A DNA stretch of 64,000 nt from Bacteroidales bacterium (GTDB lineage Bacteria; Bacteroidota; Bacteroidia; Bacteroidales; P3): the NCBI GenBank assembly GCA_017480785.1, contig JAFURZ010000013.1:186001-250000 (forward strand), written 5' to 3'. Numbering within the stretch: position 1 is the stretch's first letter; every line of letters starts with the position of its first letter. Under the pieces are notes generated by a model. It did no database searches. It was not told where the DNA came from and saw only the letters and a program-made list of their open reading frames with translations. Positions 8,826-18,485 of this stretch are shown piece after piece. The translations under genes and the position numbers were made by a program.

Positions 8826-9551
8826 TTAGTAGTTCTTCCAGTTGCGGAACTTGAGGTCGAAGACGCCGAAGAAGGCTTCCTTGAAGATTTTCATACTCAT
8901 CTTCGAGGTGCCTAGCACTCGGTCGGTGAAGATGATGGGCACCTCGTAGACCCTGAAGCCCAGGCGCGTGGCCGTGTACTTCATCTCTATCTGGAAAGCG
9001 TAGCCGACGAACTTCACCTTGTCGAACTTTATCTTCTCCAGCACACGGCGGCTCCAGCACACGAAGCCCGCCGTGGCGTCGCACACCCTCATGCCGGTGA
9101 CACACTTGACATACTTCGAGGCGAAGTAGCTCATCAGCAGGCGCGTCATAGGCCAGTTGACCACCGAAATCTTGCCGTCGACATATCGGCTCCCCACCAC
9201 CACGTCGCCCTTGCCGGTGGAGCAGGCGTCGTAGAGGCGTATGAGGTCGTCGGGGTTGTGGCTGAAGTCGGCGTCCATCTCTATCATGTAGTCGTAGCCA
9301 TGCTCGTTGCCCCAGCGCATACCGTCCAGGTAGGCCGTGCCGAGGCCCAGCTTGCCCTTGCGCTCCACGATGTGCAGGCGTCCGGGGAACTCCTGCATCA
9401 GGCGCTTCACGATGTCGGCCGTTCCGTCGGGCGAATTGTCCTCAATGATAAGCATATCGAACTCCTTCGGGAGCGAAAAGACCTTGCGGATGATGGCCTC
9501 GATGTTCTCTTTCTCGTTGTATGTCGGGGTGATAACCAGTGTGTCTGACAT
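8826..9551 (-). CDS. Polyprenol-phosphate mannosyltransferase-like glycosyltransferase (GT2, Dpm1 type)
   Basis: The protein has 241 residues, the size of single-domain dolichol-phosphate mannose synthases. N-terminal motifs are ITPTYNEKENI and IIEDNSPDGTAD. The metal-binding site is DAD (93-95) in MIEMDADFSHNP. The GLGTAYLDGMRW segment after KGKL is also typical. It transfers a hexose from a nucleotide sugar to polyprenyl phosphate at the inner membrane face, supplying lipid-linked sugar for envelope glycosylation. It lacks the C-terminal membrane domain of longer members. A clean promoter lies 26-57 nt upstream. Substrate specificity is inferred from family only. Confidence 0.92.
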   Translation of the reverse strand: MSDTLVITPTYNEKENIEAIIRKVFSLPKEFDMLIIEDNSPDGTADIVKRLMQEFPGRLHIVERKGKLGLGTAYLDGMRWGNEHGYDYMIEMDADFSHNPDDLIRLYDACSTGKGDVVVGSRYVDGKISVVNWPMTRLLMSYFASKYVKCVTGMRVCDATAGFVCWSRRVLEKIKFDKVKFVGYAFQIEMKYTATRLGFRVYEVPIIFTDRVLGTSKMSMKIFKEAFFGVFDLKFRNWKNY

Positions 9552-9576
9552 GATTGATGACTTTTAAAACAAAATG

Positions 9577-9608
9577 CAAAATTACATATAAAAAGCGACA
9601 CGTGCAAA
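9577..9608 (-). promoter_or_regulatory. Promoter of the GT2 gene
   Basis: On the minus strand TTTG (9608-9605) is followed after 20 nt by TAATTTTG (9584-9577), 26 nt before the start codon. The spacing is the Bacteroidota optimum. Confidence 0.65.
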
Positions 9609-9718
9609 TTTTTTTCATCCGCCGCCCTCCCCCACGCCACAAACCGCCGGGAACCGGCCATCGGTTCGGAAGGGTCAAATAGTTAAAAAGCGTTAATATA
9701 CCCCATATCATGCACTAC

Positions 9719-9789
9719 CTAACTCCTACTGAACTAGGCGTTTAGTAGGCGAAGACAAGGGGATGAGTAGGAGTTGAGTAGGAGATGGT
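9719..9789. repeat. 11-bp-period array with inverted symmetry (locus 1)
   Basis: Four consecutive 11-mers run from 9742 to 9785 (TTAGTAGGCGA, AGACAAGGGGA, TGAGTAGGAGT, TGAGTAGGAGA). The left side holds the complement AACTCCTACT (9721-9730) of AGTAGGAGTT (9766-9775). It lies between two divergent promoters. Confidence 0.7.
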
Positions 9790-9881
9790 ACCTTAAATCT
9801 CTGGTTTTCAGGGGGCATTTTTGTGATTATGTTAAATAGAAACCGAGGGGCCGGGGGCGGAAATAAGATTGTGAAATATTA

Positions 9882-9913
9882 TTTGCCCAAGTTGAAAAAA
9901 AAGCATATATTTG
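9882..9913 (+). promoter_or_regulatory. Promoter of the phosphate butyryl/acetyltransferase gene
   Basis: TTTG at 9882-9885, a 20-nt spacer and TATATTTG at 9906-9913 match the Bacteroidota -33/-7 consensus. The leader to the ATG is about 40 nt. Confidence 0.7.
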
Positions 9914-9961
9914 CAGTCTTGTTTTACGAACTTATTTTACAACAATTAATTTAATATCAAT

Positions 9962-10870
9962 ATGGTTACAAAACTTGACGACCTGCTTGAACTGGTCAAA
10001 TCGAAAGGTAAGAAACGTATGGTGGCCGCCTACGCCAACGACAGCCACACCATCAGCGCCGTGAGCGCCGCCATCGACCGCGGCATCGTGGAAGCCACCC
10101 TCGTGGGCGACATCGAGACCATCAAGAAGGTCTGCGCCGAAGAGGGCATCGACCCCAACAAGTTCGAACTCGTCCAGGAGGCCAACGACAACAAAGCCGG
10201 CGCCCTGGCGGTGAAGCTCATCAATGAGGGCAAAGGCGACTTCCTGATGAAAGGCCTGCTCTCGACCGACAAGTACATGCGCGCCATCCTCAACAAGGAG
10301 AGCGGCCTGATGCCCGGCAAGAAGAACGACATGCTGACCCACATGGCGGTCATGGAGGTGCCCGCCTACCACAAGCTGCTTATCTGCTCGGATATGGCCA
10401 TCATCCCCGCCCCCGACTTCAAGCAGAAGCAGGCCATTATGAACTTCGAAATCAGCGTGGCCAAGAGCCTGGAGAACCCGAAACCCAAAGTGGCCGTGCT
10501 GGCCGCCACCGAGCAGGTGAGCGTCGGCATGAACGCCTGCGCCGAGGGTGCCTGGCTGGGCATGATGAGCCAGCGTGGCCAGATTCCCGGTGCCATCGTC
10601 GACGGTCCCCTGAGCCTCGACTGCGCCATCGACAAGGAGAGCGCCCAGACCAAGAAACTCACCAGCGAGGTCGCCGGCGATGCCGACTGCCTGCTCTTCC
10701 CCAACATCGAGGCCGGCAACATCTTCTACAAAGCCTGCACCAAGTTCGCCCATGCCGAGCTGGCATGCATGGTGATGGGTGCCCGTGTGCCCTGCGTCCT
10801 CACCAGCCGTGGCGACAGTGCCAAGACCAAGCTCTACAGCATCGCCCTGGCCGCCCTGCAGTGCAAATAA
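9962..10870 (+). CDS. Phosphate butyryltransferase / phosphate acetyltransferase family enzyme
   Basis: The protein has 302 residues, the normal Ptb length. It is predicted to exchange CoA for phosphate on a short acyl group, making acyl phosphate. Recognisable segments are the N-terminal KKRMVAAYANDSHTISAV, then NEGKGDFLMKGLLST, AIIPAPDF, VSVGMNACAEGAW and the C-terminal NIEAGNIFYKACTKF. Ptb normally pairs with butyrate kinase, but no kinase follows here; the next gene is on the opposite strand. Acyl specificity (butyryl, isobutyryl or acetyl) cannot be read from the sequence. Confidence 0.88.
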   Translation: MVTKLDDLLELVKSKGKKRMVAAYANDSHTISAVSAAIDRGIVEATLVGDIETIKKVCAEEGIDPNKFELVQEANDNKAGALAVKLINEGKGDFLMKGLLSTDKYMRAILNKESGLMPGKKNDMLTHMAVMEVPAYHKLLICSDMAIIPAPDFKQKQAIMNFEISVAKSLENPKPKVAVLAATEQVSVGMNACAEGAWLGMMSQRGQIPGAIVDGPLSLDCAIDKESAQTKKLTSEVAGDADCLLFPNIEAGNIFYKACTKFAHAELACMVMGARVPCVLTSRGDSAKTKLYSIALAALQCK

Positions 10871-10915
10871 CCGCGTCCCCGCGGCGGGGAATCATTTAGC
10901 CCCATTCGACAAACC

Positions 10916-10953
10916 GCTTGCGCAGGTCAATTGTGAATTGAACCTGCGCAAGC
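10916..10953 (+). terminator. Strong hairpin after the Ptb-family gene
   Basis: GCTTGCGCAGG pairs with CCTGCGCAAGC, extended inward by AATT/AATT with one bulged base. It lies 45 nt after the stop and is followed by TGTTTATCC. It is a probable terminator, although the U-tract is short. Confidence 0.5.
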
Positions 10954-11063
10954 TGTTTATCCAAAATCGATTGGGACTTGTGACACTCATTTCGGCCATT
11001 GTAAATTCTGCTCGACGTTGTAATGGGCCGTTTCGGGCGTTGTAAATTATGCTTGGGAGCTAA

Positions 11064-11597
11064 TTAGTCCATCCATATCTTTTCCCACCTATCTTTCGAA
11101 TCTTCTTTGATGACGCTTTCATAGGCGTGGTAGTCTTTCGCGTTGGGATTGTGTCCGATGCCGCGTATCCAAGAAAGATACAAACCTATCTGTATGTCTT
11201 TGCCCGTGTCCTTTTTACGGTTCACATACCAATCGTTACTTGTGGTTATCAAGTCGATTACCTCTTGGCGAGTGAGAATGTAGAAATTGTATTCCGCTTT
11301 TGTTCCTTCTCCCCTGACATGCACAAACACCCATGGACAGACCACCTTTTCTTCAAGGTTCTTGATGTTGCCCTCATGGTCGGACACAAGTCCTGTCATT
11401 ATGTTGGGGTTGTCGCTCAGACCTGGGCAGGTCTTGACTTGTATCATGCGAGTCTCACCGTCTTTGATGCAAATGAGGTCGGCTCCCTTGAAGTTGGGAA
11501 TGGCATCATTGAGGTTGATGGCGTTCCAACCCATTTCCAGCAGTCTCAGCTTCACCGCTGTTTCCCCGATTAGTCCGATGTGCTTGTTGTCTTTCAT
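11064..11597 (-). CDS. PD-(D/E)XK nuclease-like protein
   Basis: The protein has 177 residues. The N-terminal half has the restriction-endonuclease-like pattern: GLIGETAVKLRLLEMG (Glu in helix A), then KGADLICI (Asp) and RMIQVKT (Q-x-K) separated by about ten residues. This resembles the group I intron endonuclease/Holliday-resolvase-like branch. The C-terminal half (WVFVHVRG, NDWYVNRKKDTGKD) is not recognised. It leads a small minus-strand accessory patch of lower GC content. A DNA-cleaving role, perhaps in defence, is inferred from the fold pattern alone. Confidence 0.55.
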   Translation of the reverse strand: MKDNKHIGLIGETAVKLRLLEMGWNAINLNDAIPNFKGADLICIKDGETRMIQVKTCPGLSDNPNIMTGLVSDHEGNIKNLEEKVVCPWVFVHVRGEGTKAEYNFYILTRQEVIDLITTSNDWYVNRKKDTGKDIQIGLYLSWIRGIGHNPNAKDYHAYESVIKEDSKDRWEKIWMD

Positions 11598-11609
11598 GGG
11601 TGGTGTTTA

Positions 11610-12261
11610 TTATTCGCTCTTGCGTTGCTTGCGCCATCCGTATTTTTCCCCAAACAAGCTCATCAGTTCGTATGCCTCGCCGTCTTGCATGAATGAGGGC
11701 GTGATTTGCGCTTTTGTCAGTACGCGTTTCATACGTGGGAGATTGAAATGCTCGCCGTAAGCCTCATACAAGAATTTCATATTGCGCTTCCGTACCGAAA
11801 TGGGGTCGCTCCAGTCAAGGTCATAGAAAACCGTTCCCACACGAACCAAACTCTTGAACTCTTTGAGTGGATACGATGTCGCCTGTATAAATATCGTTGC
11901 CAAAGTCGTCCTTGAATTGTGTCTTCATACCAGCGAACAGCACACGGTGCACATAACCCACACGATTGGGCTGACCGTGGAAGAAATCATTGCATATATC
12001 CTCGTTGTGTTCTTCTTCCCAGCGAGGGTCTTTGTCGAATACATAGAATTCGTATTCCTCGGGAACAACACTCGTGACGAGGAATTGTCCGTAGGGCTTG
12101 TACCCAAAATGATTCTCACCAAGCACATAGCGGATAGTCTTGTCCCATTCGGCATGCGACCCAAGGGAGATTTTGAAGGAATCGCGATAGCAAAGGTCGT
12201 GCAGCAATGCTTCGTCGAGCACAGCACCTGTTCTATTAATGTCACTCATATTGTCATTCAT
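11610..12261 (-). pseudogene. Frameshifted gene, possibly YopX-like
   Basis: The N-terminal part (from the ATG at 12261) runs through RVLFAGMKTQFKD and FGNDIYTGDIV, then becomes nonsense and stops at 11821. A second frame, open from 11903 to 11610, continues with KEFKSLVRVGTVFYDLDW and FNLPRMKRV. The two frames overlap around 11850-11890, so one indel there would give a single protein of about 215 residues. The GND-IY-GDIV turn resembles phage YopX-family proteins, but the match is weak. Two separate overlapping genes are less likely, because the first ends in low-similarity residues right where the second becomes meaningful. Confidence 0.5.
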
Positions 12262-12324
12262 TTATGGTTTTTATAAGAAAGGTGCAAATCCTTTCGTTTC
12301 TTTCAATTTTACACTGTAAAGAGA

Positions 12325-12507
12325 CTAAAGAGACATCGCCTGCTCGGCAATCACCTGCTTCGCCGGAATGTGTTGTATTATTCCGTCGGAGTTCTGAACA
12401 ATGACACACTCGTCGCGCAAAGCCTTCTCCCGAAGCATACGCTTTTGGGCCAACAGCAGCCCTTCGTCTATTTTGTCCTGCAATTCAAATATTTCCTTTT
12501 CCGACAT
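12325..12507 (-). CDS. Small protein downstream of the zeta-type kinase, candidate antitoxin or accessory
   Basis: The protein has 60 residues. It begins MSEKEIFELQDKIDEGLL, a predicted amphipathic helix, then LAQKRMLREKALRDE and a C-terminal QHIPAKQV segment. It overlaps the end of the kinase gene by 23 nt on the same strand, so the two are co-transcribed. Small helical partners are usual for zeta-type toxins, although epsilon-type antitoxins normally lie upstream. The role is inferred from context only. Confidence 0.6.
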   Translation of the reverse strand: MSEKEIFELQDKIDEGLLLAQKRMLREKALRDECVIVQNSDGIIQHIPAKQVIAEQAMSL

Positions 12508-13072
12508 GGCTGATTATCTGGTTGTATATTTCTTCGTTGTTTATTACCGTTCCGATGGTTCTGCCACCAACTGCTACCTTGCGGCGGAGCGTGGTACTAT
12601 TGTCGTAGATGCTCCACGAATCCACCTCCTTGGCATATAGGTTGAACAAGTTCTTTATTCCGCTGGCATAACGGCGGCGAATGATGTCTTCGGGGATATC
12701 GTGTCCCCCCTTGCTGACGCGCTCGGCCACACGCTGGATGGCCAGCTCTGGGGAATTGAGCCAGAAGAAAAGCAATGTGACCCGATAGCCCTTGGCGTGG
12801 GCACGGCATACCAAGCTGATATACGAGCGGGTGGCAAGTGTGGTCTCGATGGAGAAAGACTCCTCGCGGGCAAGCAATTCCTCTATGCGCTGAAGCATCA
12901 GCCTGCCAGCTTCAATGGCCACATCCGTGGGGTTGAATGGCGACAATCCATGTGCTATCTCATCGGCGTTGACGAACTCCCGACAGTTGAGAATGTCCGG
13001 CAACACGGTGTAAGAGGCGGTGGTTTTTCCCGCCCCGTTGCAGCCTCCGATGATATACAGCATCTTGTCCAT
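12485..13072 (-). CDS. Zeta-toxin-like P-loop kinase
   Basis: The protein has 195 residues from the ATG at 13072; a TTG 12 nt upstream is possible. The Walker A loop is GGCNGAGKTT at residues 9-18. Further zeta/AAA-kinase features are FVNADEIAHGLSPF, ESFSIETTLATRSY and the arginine-rich IIRRRYASGIKNL. Zeta toxins phosphorylate UDP-N-acetyl sugars and poison wall synthesis; some relatives act on other metabolites. It forms a two-gene unit with the 60-residue protein downstream. The -7 box ends only 10 nt before the ATG, so the transcript would be nearly leaderless. Confidence 0.8.
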   Translation of the reverse strand: MDKMLYIIGGCNGAGKTTASYTVLPDILNCREFVNADEIAHGLSPFNPTDVAIEAGRLMLQRIEELLAREESFSIETTLATRSYISLVCRAHAKGYRVTLLFFWLNSPELAIQRVAERVSKGGHDIPEDIIRRRYASGIKNLFNLYAKEVDSWSIYDNSTTLRRKVAVGGRTIGTVINNEEIYNQIISHVGKGNI

Positions 13073-13081
13073 TTCAATTTG

Positions 13082-13089
13082 CAAAATTA
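13082..13089 (-). promoter_or_regulatory. -7 element of the zeta-type kinase gene
   Basis: TAATTTTG on the minus strand lies just upstream of the ATG at 13072. The surrounding AT-rich sequence resembles the promoters of the toxin-antitoxin pairs at 31.4 and 32.4 kb. Confidence 0.5.
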
Positions 13090-13176
13090 CAACTTTTATT
13101 TCAATTGGTGAAATTTATTTTTTGCCAGCCCCACTATCTTGGGAGATTGGAGTTGTATGGTTTCAAATATTTTTTG

Positions 13177-13184
13177 TAACTTTG
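13177..13184 (+). promoter_or_regulatory. -7 element of the PAS protein / receptor operon
   Basis: TAACTTTG matches TAnnTTTG and lies 58 nt upstream of the ATG at 13243, with GTTG about 21 nt before it as a weak -33. Confidence 0.5.
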
Positions 13185-13242
13185 CCATTCAAACAAGTAT
13201 TGTGCTTTATAACCAACGTGCTGATTTTAAATAAAATAATTT

Positions 13243-13608
13243 ATGGACGCCTATTTTGAAGGACTGAAGAATATTGCCATCACGGTGTGCGACGCCGAGG
13301 GCAATGTGCTGGATATGAACCAGCACTCGGCCGACGTGAACAGCCACGGCCACAAGATTATCGGCAACAACCTGATGGACTGCCACCCCGAGCCCGCCAA
13401 GACCAAGCTGAAGGGACTGCTGGAGCACCAGCAGCTGAATGCCTACACCATCGAAAAGACGCTGGCCGACGGCAGCAAGGTGAAGAAACTCATCTACCAG
13501 ACCCCCTGGTACAAGGAAGACGGCCAGTTCGGCGGCCTCATCGAGTACTCGATAGAGATTCCCTTCGAGATGCCCCACTTCGTGCGCCAACCGAAGCCCC
13601 AGCAATGA
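13243..13608 (+). CDS. Small PAS-fold protein
   Basis: The protein has 121 residues and is a single PAS-like module. It begins MDAYFEGLKNIAITVCDAEG, followed by NNLMDCHPEPAKTKLKGLLEH and a closing strand pair LIYQTPWYKEDGQFGGLIEYS. The DCHP segment is typical of small PAS proteins that may bind haem or a small ligand. There is no output domain. Its stop overlaps the ATG of the TonB-dependent receptor gene (ATGA), so they form one transcript. A sensory or partner role for the receptor is inference. Confidence 0.75.
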   Translation: MDAYFEGLKNIAITVCDAEGNVLDMNQHSADVNSHGHKIIGNNLMDCHPEPAKTKLKGLLEHQQLNAYTIEKTLADGSKVKKLIYQTPWYKEDGQFGGLIEYSIEIPFEMPHFVRQPKPQQ

Positions 13609-16148
13609 AACGACTGATTGTATTGATGCTGCTCGCCCTGCCGATGATGGCATGGGCGCAGCAAGGGATGGTGCGCGGCCGCGTGGTGGATGCGCGCACC
13701 GGTGAGAACATAGAGTACGCCACCGTGGCGTTGCTCAACCCCAAGGACAGCACGCTGAAAGGCGGCACGGTGACCGAGGGCAACGGTTCGTTCCGGCTCG
13801 AAGCCCCCTACGGGCGCTACCTGCTGCGCATCACCTTCATCGGCTACGAACCGCAGTACTACAAGAGCGCCATCACCCTCAGTGCCGACCACAGCAATGT
13901 GAATCTGGGCAAGGTGGCCATCAACCCGCAGGCCACCCTGATGGAGGCCGTGGAGATTACCGCCGAGCGGAGCATGGTGGAATACCAGCTCGACAAGCGG
14001 GTGGTGAATGTAGACAAGAACATCGTGGCCGGCGGCGGTACGGCGACTGACGTGCTGGAGCAGGTGCCGAGCGTGGCCATCGACAACGATGGCAACGTCA
14101 CCCTGCGCGGCTCGACCAACGTGAAGGTGCTCGTCAACGGGCGTCCCAGCGAGCTGCTGGCCTCCGACCTGAGCACCCTGCTGGAGCAGATACCCGCCTC
14201 GACGGTGGAGAACGTGGAGGTCATCACCAACCCCTCGGCCAAGTACGACCCCGAGGGCATGAGCGGCATCATCAACATCAAGCTCAAGGACCGCACCGCC
14301 GGCGCCCTAGGCCTGAACGGCGTGGTGAATGTCAACGTGGGAGCCCCGCTGCCCTTCCTGGTGCCCGACTCTCTCCCGTCGTTCATCCCCACCGCCATGG
14401 GCAACATCAGCCTCAACTACACCACAGAGAAGTACAACCTCTTTTTCAACGCCGATGCAGGCCTGCGCCAACGCGGCAACCGGTCGGAGTCTGATATCGA
14501 GTATCTCGACAACGCAGGCAACATCCTTTCGCACAACAGCATCGAGCAGTACAGCCTCAACCCCAACCGCATGGGGAGCCTGAAGGTGGGCGGCGAGTAC
14601 TACTTCGACGACAAGAACAGCCTGCTGCTCAGCTATCAGCTGCGTGGCGGCAACCGGCAGCGCAACAGCGACATCTACGCCACCGACTTGCTCTATGCCG
14701 ACTCGCTGCGCTACTATCAGGAGGCTCACAACGACAACCAAAATACAAACCACTCGTTCAACCTGCTCTACACCCGCAAGTTCGACCGCAAGGACGAGGA
14801 GCTGACCTTCGACGCCACCTACAGCACCCGTCAGGTGCAGGGCGACGGCAGCCAGGAGCAGACCTACTACGGCGATGCCCTGTGGGACCACTACTACCTG
14901 CGCGAGACCGCCACCGAGAACCACCACCAGGCCCTGAACCTGAAGCTCAACTACCTGCGCCCCTTCGAGAACGGATGGCGGCTGGAGACGGGCTACGAGG
15001 GACGTATGGACTGGCCCGACCAGCGGGCTGACTACTACCGCACCGAGTATTTCCCCGGCAGCGGCAGCTCCTTCGACCTGCGTCGCTACTACGACTCGCT
15101 GTCGTCGACCCATTTCAACTACCGCCAGCACGTGCATGCCGTCTACGCCACCCTGGGGGGCAACCTGACCAAGGACCTCTCGCTGCAGGCCGGCCTGCGC
15201 GGCGAATACGCCTCCATCTATGGCAAGGACCTCTACCATCCGGCGACACAAGCCATCGACAAGACCTACTGGCAGCTCTACCCCACCCTGCACCTCTCCT
15301 ATAAAATCACCGACCTGCAGAGCGCCCAGGTGAGTTACAGCCGCCGCGTGCGCCGTCCCCACATGTGGGACCTCAACCCCTACATGGATATCCGCGAGGA
15401 CAACCAGATGAGCTTCGGCAACCCCAACCTCGACCCCGAGTACACCAACGCCTTCGAGCTGAGCTACAACCTCGGCGTGGGCAAGGTGAACCTCTTCACC
15501 TCGGCCTACTACCGCCAGACCAACCGTATGATAACCCACTACGGCTTCACCTGGTGCGCCGACAGCGTGGCCCGCTACGCCTGGTGGGAGCCCTACAACC
15601 CGCAGTACGACGGCTACCGCGCCTCGACCAGCCTCAACCTCAGCACCGGCTACAACTACGGCATGGAGTTCATCTTCGACTGGCAGCTCTTCCCCTGGTG
15701 GAAAATCAACATCAGCCTCAACCTCTACCAGAGCCACATCGACGGCGACAGCCTGCTCCACAACCAGAGCGCCGAGTCGTTCCAAGCCAGCGGCAAGTTC
15801 AGTTCCTTTATGACCCTGCCCCGCGACTGGACCCTCCAACTCAGCGGCCAGTACTGGGCCCCGTGGCTCGACCTGCAGACCCGCATGGAGCCCAGCTACT
15901 GGGTCGACCTGGCGGTGAAGAAAGACGTCTTCAACAAGCGCGGCACCATCAACCTGCGCGTAAGCGACGTGCTCTGCACCGGCGGATGGGGGCACACCAC
16001 CTACAGCCGCACCTTCAACCGCGTGATGAAAAGCCGACGCCTCTCGCCTGTCGTGACCGTGGGATTCTCGTGGAAAATCAACAACGGACTCAAGCAGCGT
16101 CCGCAGCAGATGGATGACGAAGGCGGCGACGAAGGCACCGTATATTGA
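13605..16148 (+). CDS. TonB-dependent receptor-like outer membrane protein
   Basis: The protein has 847 residues. The start at 13605 is the ATG overlapping the previous stop, followed directly by a signal peptide ([19 protein letters not shown]). Domains are a carboxypeptidase-regulatory-like beta-sandwich ([21 protein letters not shown], about 22-105), a plug ([21 protein letters not shown], then [11 protein letters not shown], about 120-220) and an outer-membrane beta-barrel of the OMP_b-brl_3 type to the C-terminus. No SusD partner lies next to it, so glycan import is not indicated. The substrate is unknown. Confidence 0.9.
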   Translation: MKRLIVLMLLALPMMAWAQQGMVRGRVVDARTGENIEYATVALLNPKDSTLKGGTVTEGNGSFRLEAPYGRYLLRITFIGYEPQYYKSAITLSADHSNVNLGKVAINPQATLMEAVEITAERSMVEYQLDKRVVNVDKNIVAGGGTATDVLEQVPSVAIDNDGNVTLRGSTNVKVLVNGRPSELLASDLSTLLEQIPASTVENVEVITNPSAKYDPEGMSGIINIKLKDRTAGALGLNGVVNVNVGAPLPFLVPDSLPSFIPTAMGNISLNYTTEKYNLFFNADAGLRQRGNRSESDIEYLDNAGNILSHNSIEQYSLNPNRMGSLKVGGEYYFDDKNSLLLSYQLRGGNRQRNSDIYATDLLYADSLRYYQEAHNDNQNTNHSFNLLYTRKFDRKDEELTFDATYSTRQVQGDGSQEQTYYGDALWDHYYLRETATENHHQALNLKLNYLRPFENGWRLETGYEGRMDWPDQRADYYRTEYFPGSGSSFDLRRYYDSLSSTHFNYRQHVHAVYATLGGNLTKDLSLQAGLRGEYASIYGKDLYHPATQAIDKTYWQLYPTLHLSYKITDLQSAQVSYSRRVRRPHMWDLNPYMDIREDNQMSFGNPNLDPEYTNAFELSYNLGVGKVNLFTSAYYRQTNRMITHYGFTWCADSVARYAWWEPYNPQYDGYRASTSLNLSTGYNYGMEFIFDWQLFPWWKINISLNLYQSHIDGDSLLHNQSAESFQASGKFSSFMTLPRDWTLQLSGQYWAPWLDLQTRMEPSYWVDLAVKKDVFNKRGTINLRVSDVLCTGGWGHTTYSRTFNRVMKSRRLSPVVTVGFSWKINNGLKQRPQQMDDEGGDEGTVY

Positions 16149-16157
16149 TTTTTTTCG

Positions 16158-16165
16158 TATCTTTG
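16158..16165 (+). promoter_or_regulatory. -7 element of lepA, implying a very short leader
   Basis: TATCTTTG ends 5 nt before the lepA ATG (16171). Bacteroidota transcripts start only a few nucleotides after this box, so the mRNA would be leaderless or nearly so. The -33 element is weak. Confidence 0.5.
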
Positions 16166-16170
16166 CACCG

Positions 16171-17964
16171 ATGAAAAACATTCGGAACTTCTGCATAATA
16201 GCTCATATCGACCACGGAAAGAGCACTTTGGCCGACCGCTTGCTGGAGGTGACAAACACCGTCAGCCAGCGCGAAATGCAAGACCAGGTGCTTGACGACA
16301 TGGAGTTGGAAAAGGAGCGCGGCATCACCATCAAGAGCCACGCCATCCAGATGAACTATCGCGTCCCCACGACGGGGGAGACCTATATTCTGAACCTAAT
16401 CGACACCCCCGGCCACGTGGACTTCAGCTATGAGGTCTCGCGTGCCATCGCAGCCTGCGAAGGGGCCCTGCTGGTGGTCGACGCCACCCAGGGCATCCAG
16501 GCACAGACCATCTCCAACCTCTACCTCGCCCTCGAGAACGACCTGGAAATCATCCCCGTGATGAACAAGATTGACCTCGACAGCGCCATGCCCGAAGAGG
16601 TGGCCGACGAGATAGTGGACCTCCTGGGCTGCTCTCACGACGACATCCTGCGCTGCTCGGCCAAGACAGGCATGGGCGTGCCCGAGGTACTGAACGCCAT
16701 TGTGGAGCGCATCCCCGCCCCCGAAGGCGACCCCGCGGCACCGCTGCAGGCGCTGGTCTTCGACTCGGTCTTCAACCCCTTCCGCGGCATCATCAGCTAC
16801 TTCCGCATCATGAACGGAACCCTGCGCACGGGCGACCACGTGAAGTTTTTCTCCACGGGCAAGGAGTACGACGCCGACGAGGTGGGTGTGCTGCGACTCA
16901 ACATGGAGCCCTGCAAGGAACTCTCGGCCGGCAACGTGGGCTATATTATCAGCGGCATCAAAACCTCGAAGGAGGTGCGTGTGGGCGACACCATCACCCA
17001 CGTGCAGCAACCCTGCGAGAACCCCATCGAGGGCTTCGAGGCCGTCAAGCCGATGGTCTTCGCCGGCGTCTACCCTGTCGACACCGACGACTACGAGGAG
17101 CTCCGCGCCTCGCTCGAGAAGCTGCAACTCAACGACGCCTCGCTCACCTTCGAGCCCGAGAGCTCGCTGGCCCTGGGCTTCGGCTTCCGCTGCGGTTTCC
17201 TGGGGCTGCTCCACATGGAGATTGTGCAGGAACGCCTGACGCGCGAATTCAACATGGACGTCATCACCACGGTACCCAACGTGCAGTACAAGGTGAAACT
17301 CACCAACGGCGAGGAGAAAGACGTCTACAACCCCTCGGGCATGCCCGAGCCGAACAACATAGCCGAAGTCTACGAGCCCTACATCCACGCCCAGATTATC
17401 ACCAAGGCCGACTTCATCGGGCCGGTCATCAAACTCTGCATGGATAAGCGTGGCCAGCTGAAGAACCAGAACTACCTCACCACCGACCGCATCGAAATCA
17501 CCTTCGACCTGCCGCTGGGCGAGGTGGTGTTCGACTTCTACGACAAGCTGAAGTCCATCTCGAAAGGCTATGCCTCGTTCGACTACTACATCAACGGATA
17601 CCAACCCTCCAAGCTCGTCAAGCTGGAGATACTCCTCAACGGCGACCCCGTCGACGCCCTCAGCACGCTGACCTATGTCGACAACGCCTACCCCATCGGG
17701 CGCAAGATGTGCGAGAAGCTGAAAGACCTCATCCCGCGCCAGCAGTTCGACGTGGCCATCCAGGCCGCCATCGGCAGCAAGATTATCGCTCGCGAGACGG
17801 TGCGCCAGGTGCGCAAGGACGTGACGGCCAAGTGCTATGGCGGCGACATCACCCGCAAGCGCAAGCTCCTCGAGAAGCAGAAGGAGGGCAAGAAGCGCAT
17901 GCGCCAGGTGGGCAACGTCGAGGTGCCGCAGAGCGCCTTCCTCGCAGTGCTGAAATTAGATTAG
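16171..17964 (+). CDS. lepA: Elongation factor 4 (LepA), ribosomal back-translocase GTPase
   Basis: The protein has 597 residues, the family's normal length, starting at [18 protein letters not shown]. GTPase motifs are AHIDHGKST (P-loop), DTPGHVDF and [11 protein letters not shown]-like domains follow, and the LepA-specific C-terminal domain includes [29 protein letters not shown]. It binds ribosomes and remodels stalled or mistranslocated complexes, and affects biogenesis under ionic stress. The upstream receptor gene ends 22 nt earlier, but lepA has its own -7 box. Confidence 0.97.
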   Translation: MKNIRNFCIIAHIDHGKSTLADRLLEVTNTVSQREMQDQVLDDMELEKERGITIKSHAIQMNYRVPTTGETYILNLIDTPGHVDFSYEVSRAIAACEGALLVVDATQGIQAQTISNLYLALENDLEIIPVMNKIDLDSAMPEEVADEIVDLLGCSHDDILRCSAKTGMGVPEVLNAIVERIPAPEGDPAAPLQALVFDSVFNPFRGIISYFRIMNGTLRTGDHVKFFSTGKEYDADEVGVLRLNMEPCKELSAGNVGYIISGIKTSKEVRVGDTITHVQQPCENPIEGFEAVKPMVFAGVYPVDTDDYEELRASLEKLQLNDASLTFEPESSLALGFGFRCGFLGLLHMEIVQERLTREFNMDVITTVPNVQYKVKLTNGEEKDVYNPSGMPEPNNIAEVYEPYIHAQIITKADFIGPVIKLCMDKRGQLKNQNYLTTDRIEITFDLPLGEVVFDFYDKLKSISKGYASFDYYINGYQPSKLVKLEILLNGDPVDALSTLTYVDNAYPIGRKMCEKLKDLIPRQQFDVAIQAAIGSKIIARETVRQVRKDVTAKCYGGDITRKRKLLEKQKEGKKRMRQVGNVEVPQSAFLAVLKLD

Positions 17965-17990
17965 ACACACACATAAAAAAAACAACAATT

Positions 17991-18485
17991 ATGAAAAACA
18001 TCTTTAAGTATTTGGCCGCAGTGGCCATAGGGTTTGCCCTGACAGGTCTGGTGGCTTGCGGTGGCAAGGAGAAAACCGAAGACCTCTATGCCTTCCGGTA
18101 CGACGGGCAGACCGTCGACGCCGATGCCACCGTCTACTTCACTCCCACAGCGGATCAGGTGAGAGCCAACTGGGCTATCGTCGAATTCCTGATGGAGAAC
18201 AAAAGCGACGCCAACCAGGAGACCTATATGAAGGTGGAGCGCGTGTCCGGCCCCGAGGCGATGGACGACCTGACCATCTGCTTCGGAGAGACCTGCAATA
18301 GTGGCACCTGCCCCTGGACGTCAAAAGCCTTCACCCTCGTCCCCGGAGTCAACACTGAAATACCCGTGGATTTGGAATACGAGCCCCGCATCATTGACGG
18401 TCCGTCAGTCTACCGTATCACCATCGGAAAAGGCTCCGCTTTGGAAAACCCCCGCGTGATGTACATCGACATCACCGGAGAGTAA
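17991..18485 (+). CDS. Hypothetical lipoprotein
   Basis: The protein has 164 residues with a lipoprotein signal peptide: MKNIFKYLAAVAIGFALTGL then VACGG, with Cys as the lipidation site. The mature part looks all-beta (YAFRYDGQTVDADATVYF, PVDLEYEPRIIDGPSVYRITI), like a small immunoglobulin-type cell-surface module. It contains two nearby cysteines (CFGETCNSGTCPW). Its 3' end overlaps the convergent flippase gene by 14 nt. Function is not recognised. Confidence 0.8.
   Translation: MKNIFKYLAAVAIGFALTGLVACGGKEKTEDLYAFRYDGQTVDADATVYFTPTADQVRANWAIVEFLMENKSDANQETYMKVERVSGPEAMDDLTICFGETCNSGTCPWTSKAFTLVPGVNTEIPVDLEYEPRIIDGPSVYRITIGKGSALENPRVMYIDITGE

Noticed and set aside
14307..16196. Long antisense frame across the TonB-dependent receptor gene
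   Set aside because: Same effect: high GC content and biased codons keep the opposite strand open. The sense frame has a signal peptide, plug and barrel.
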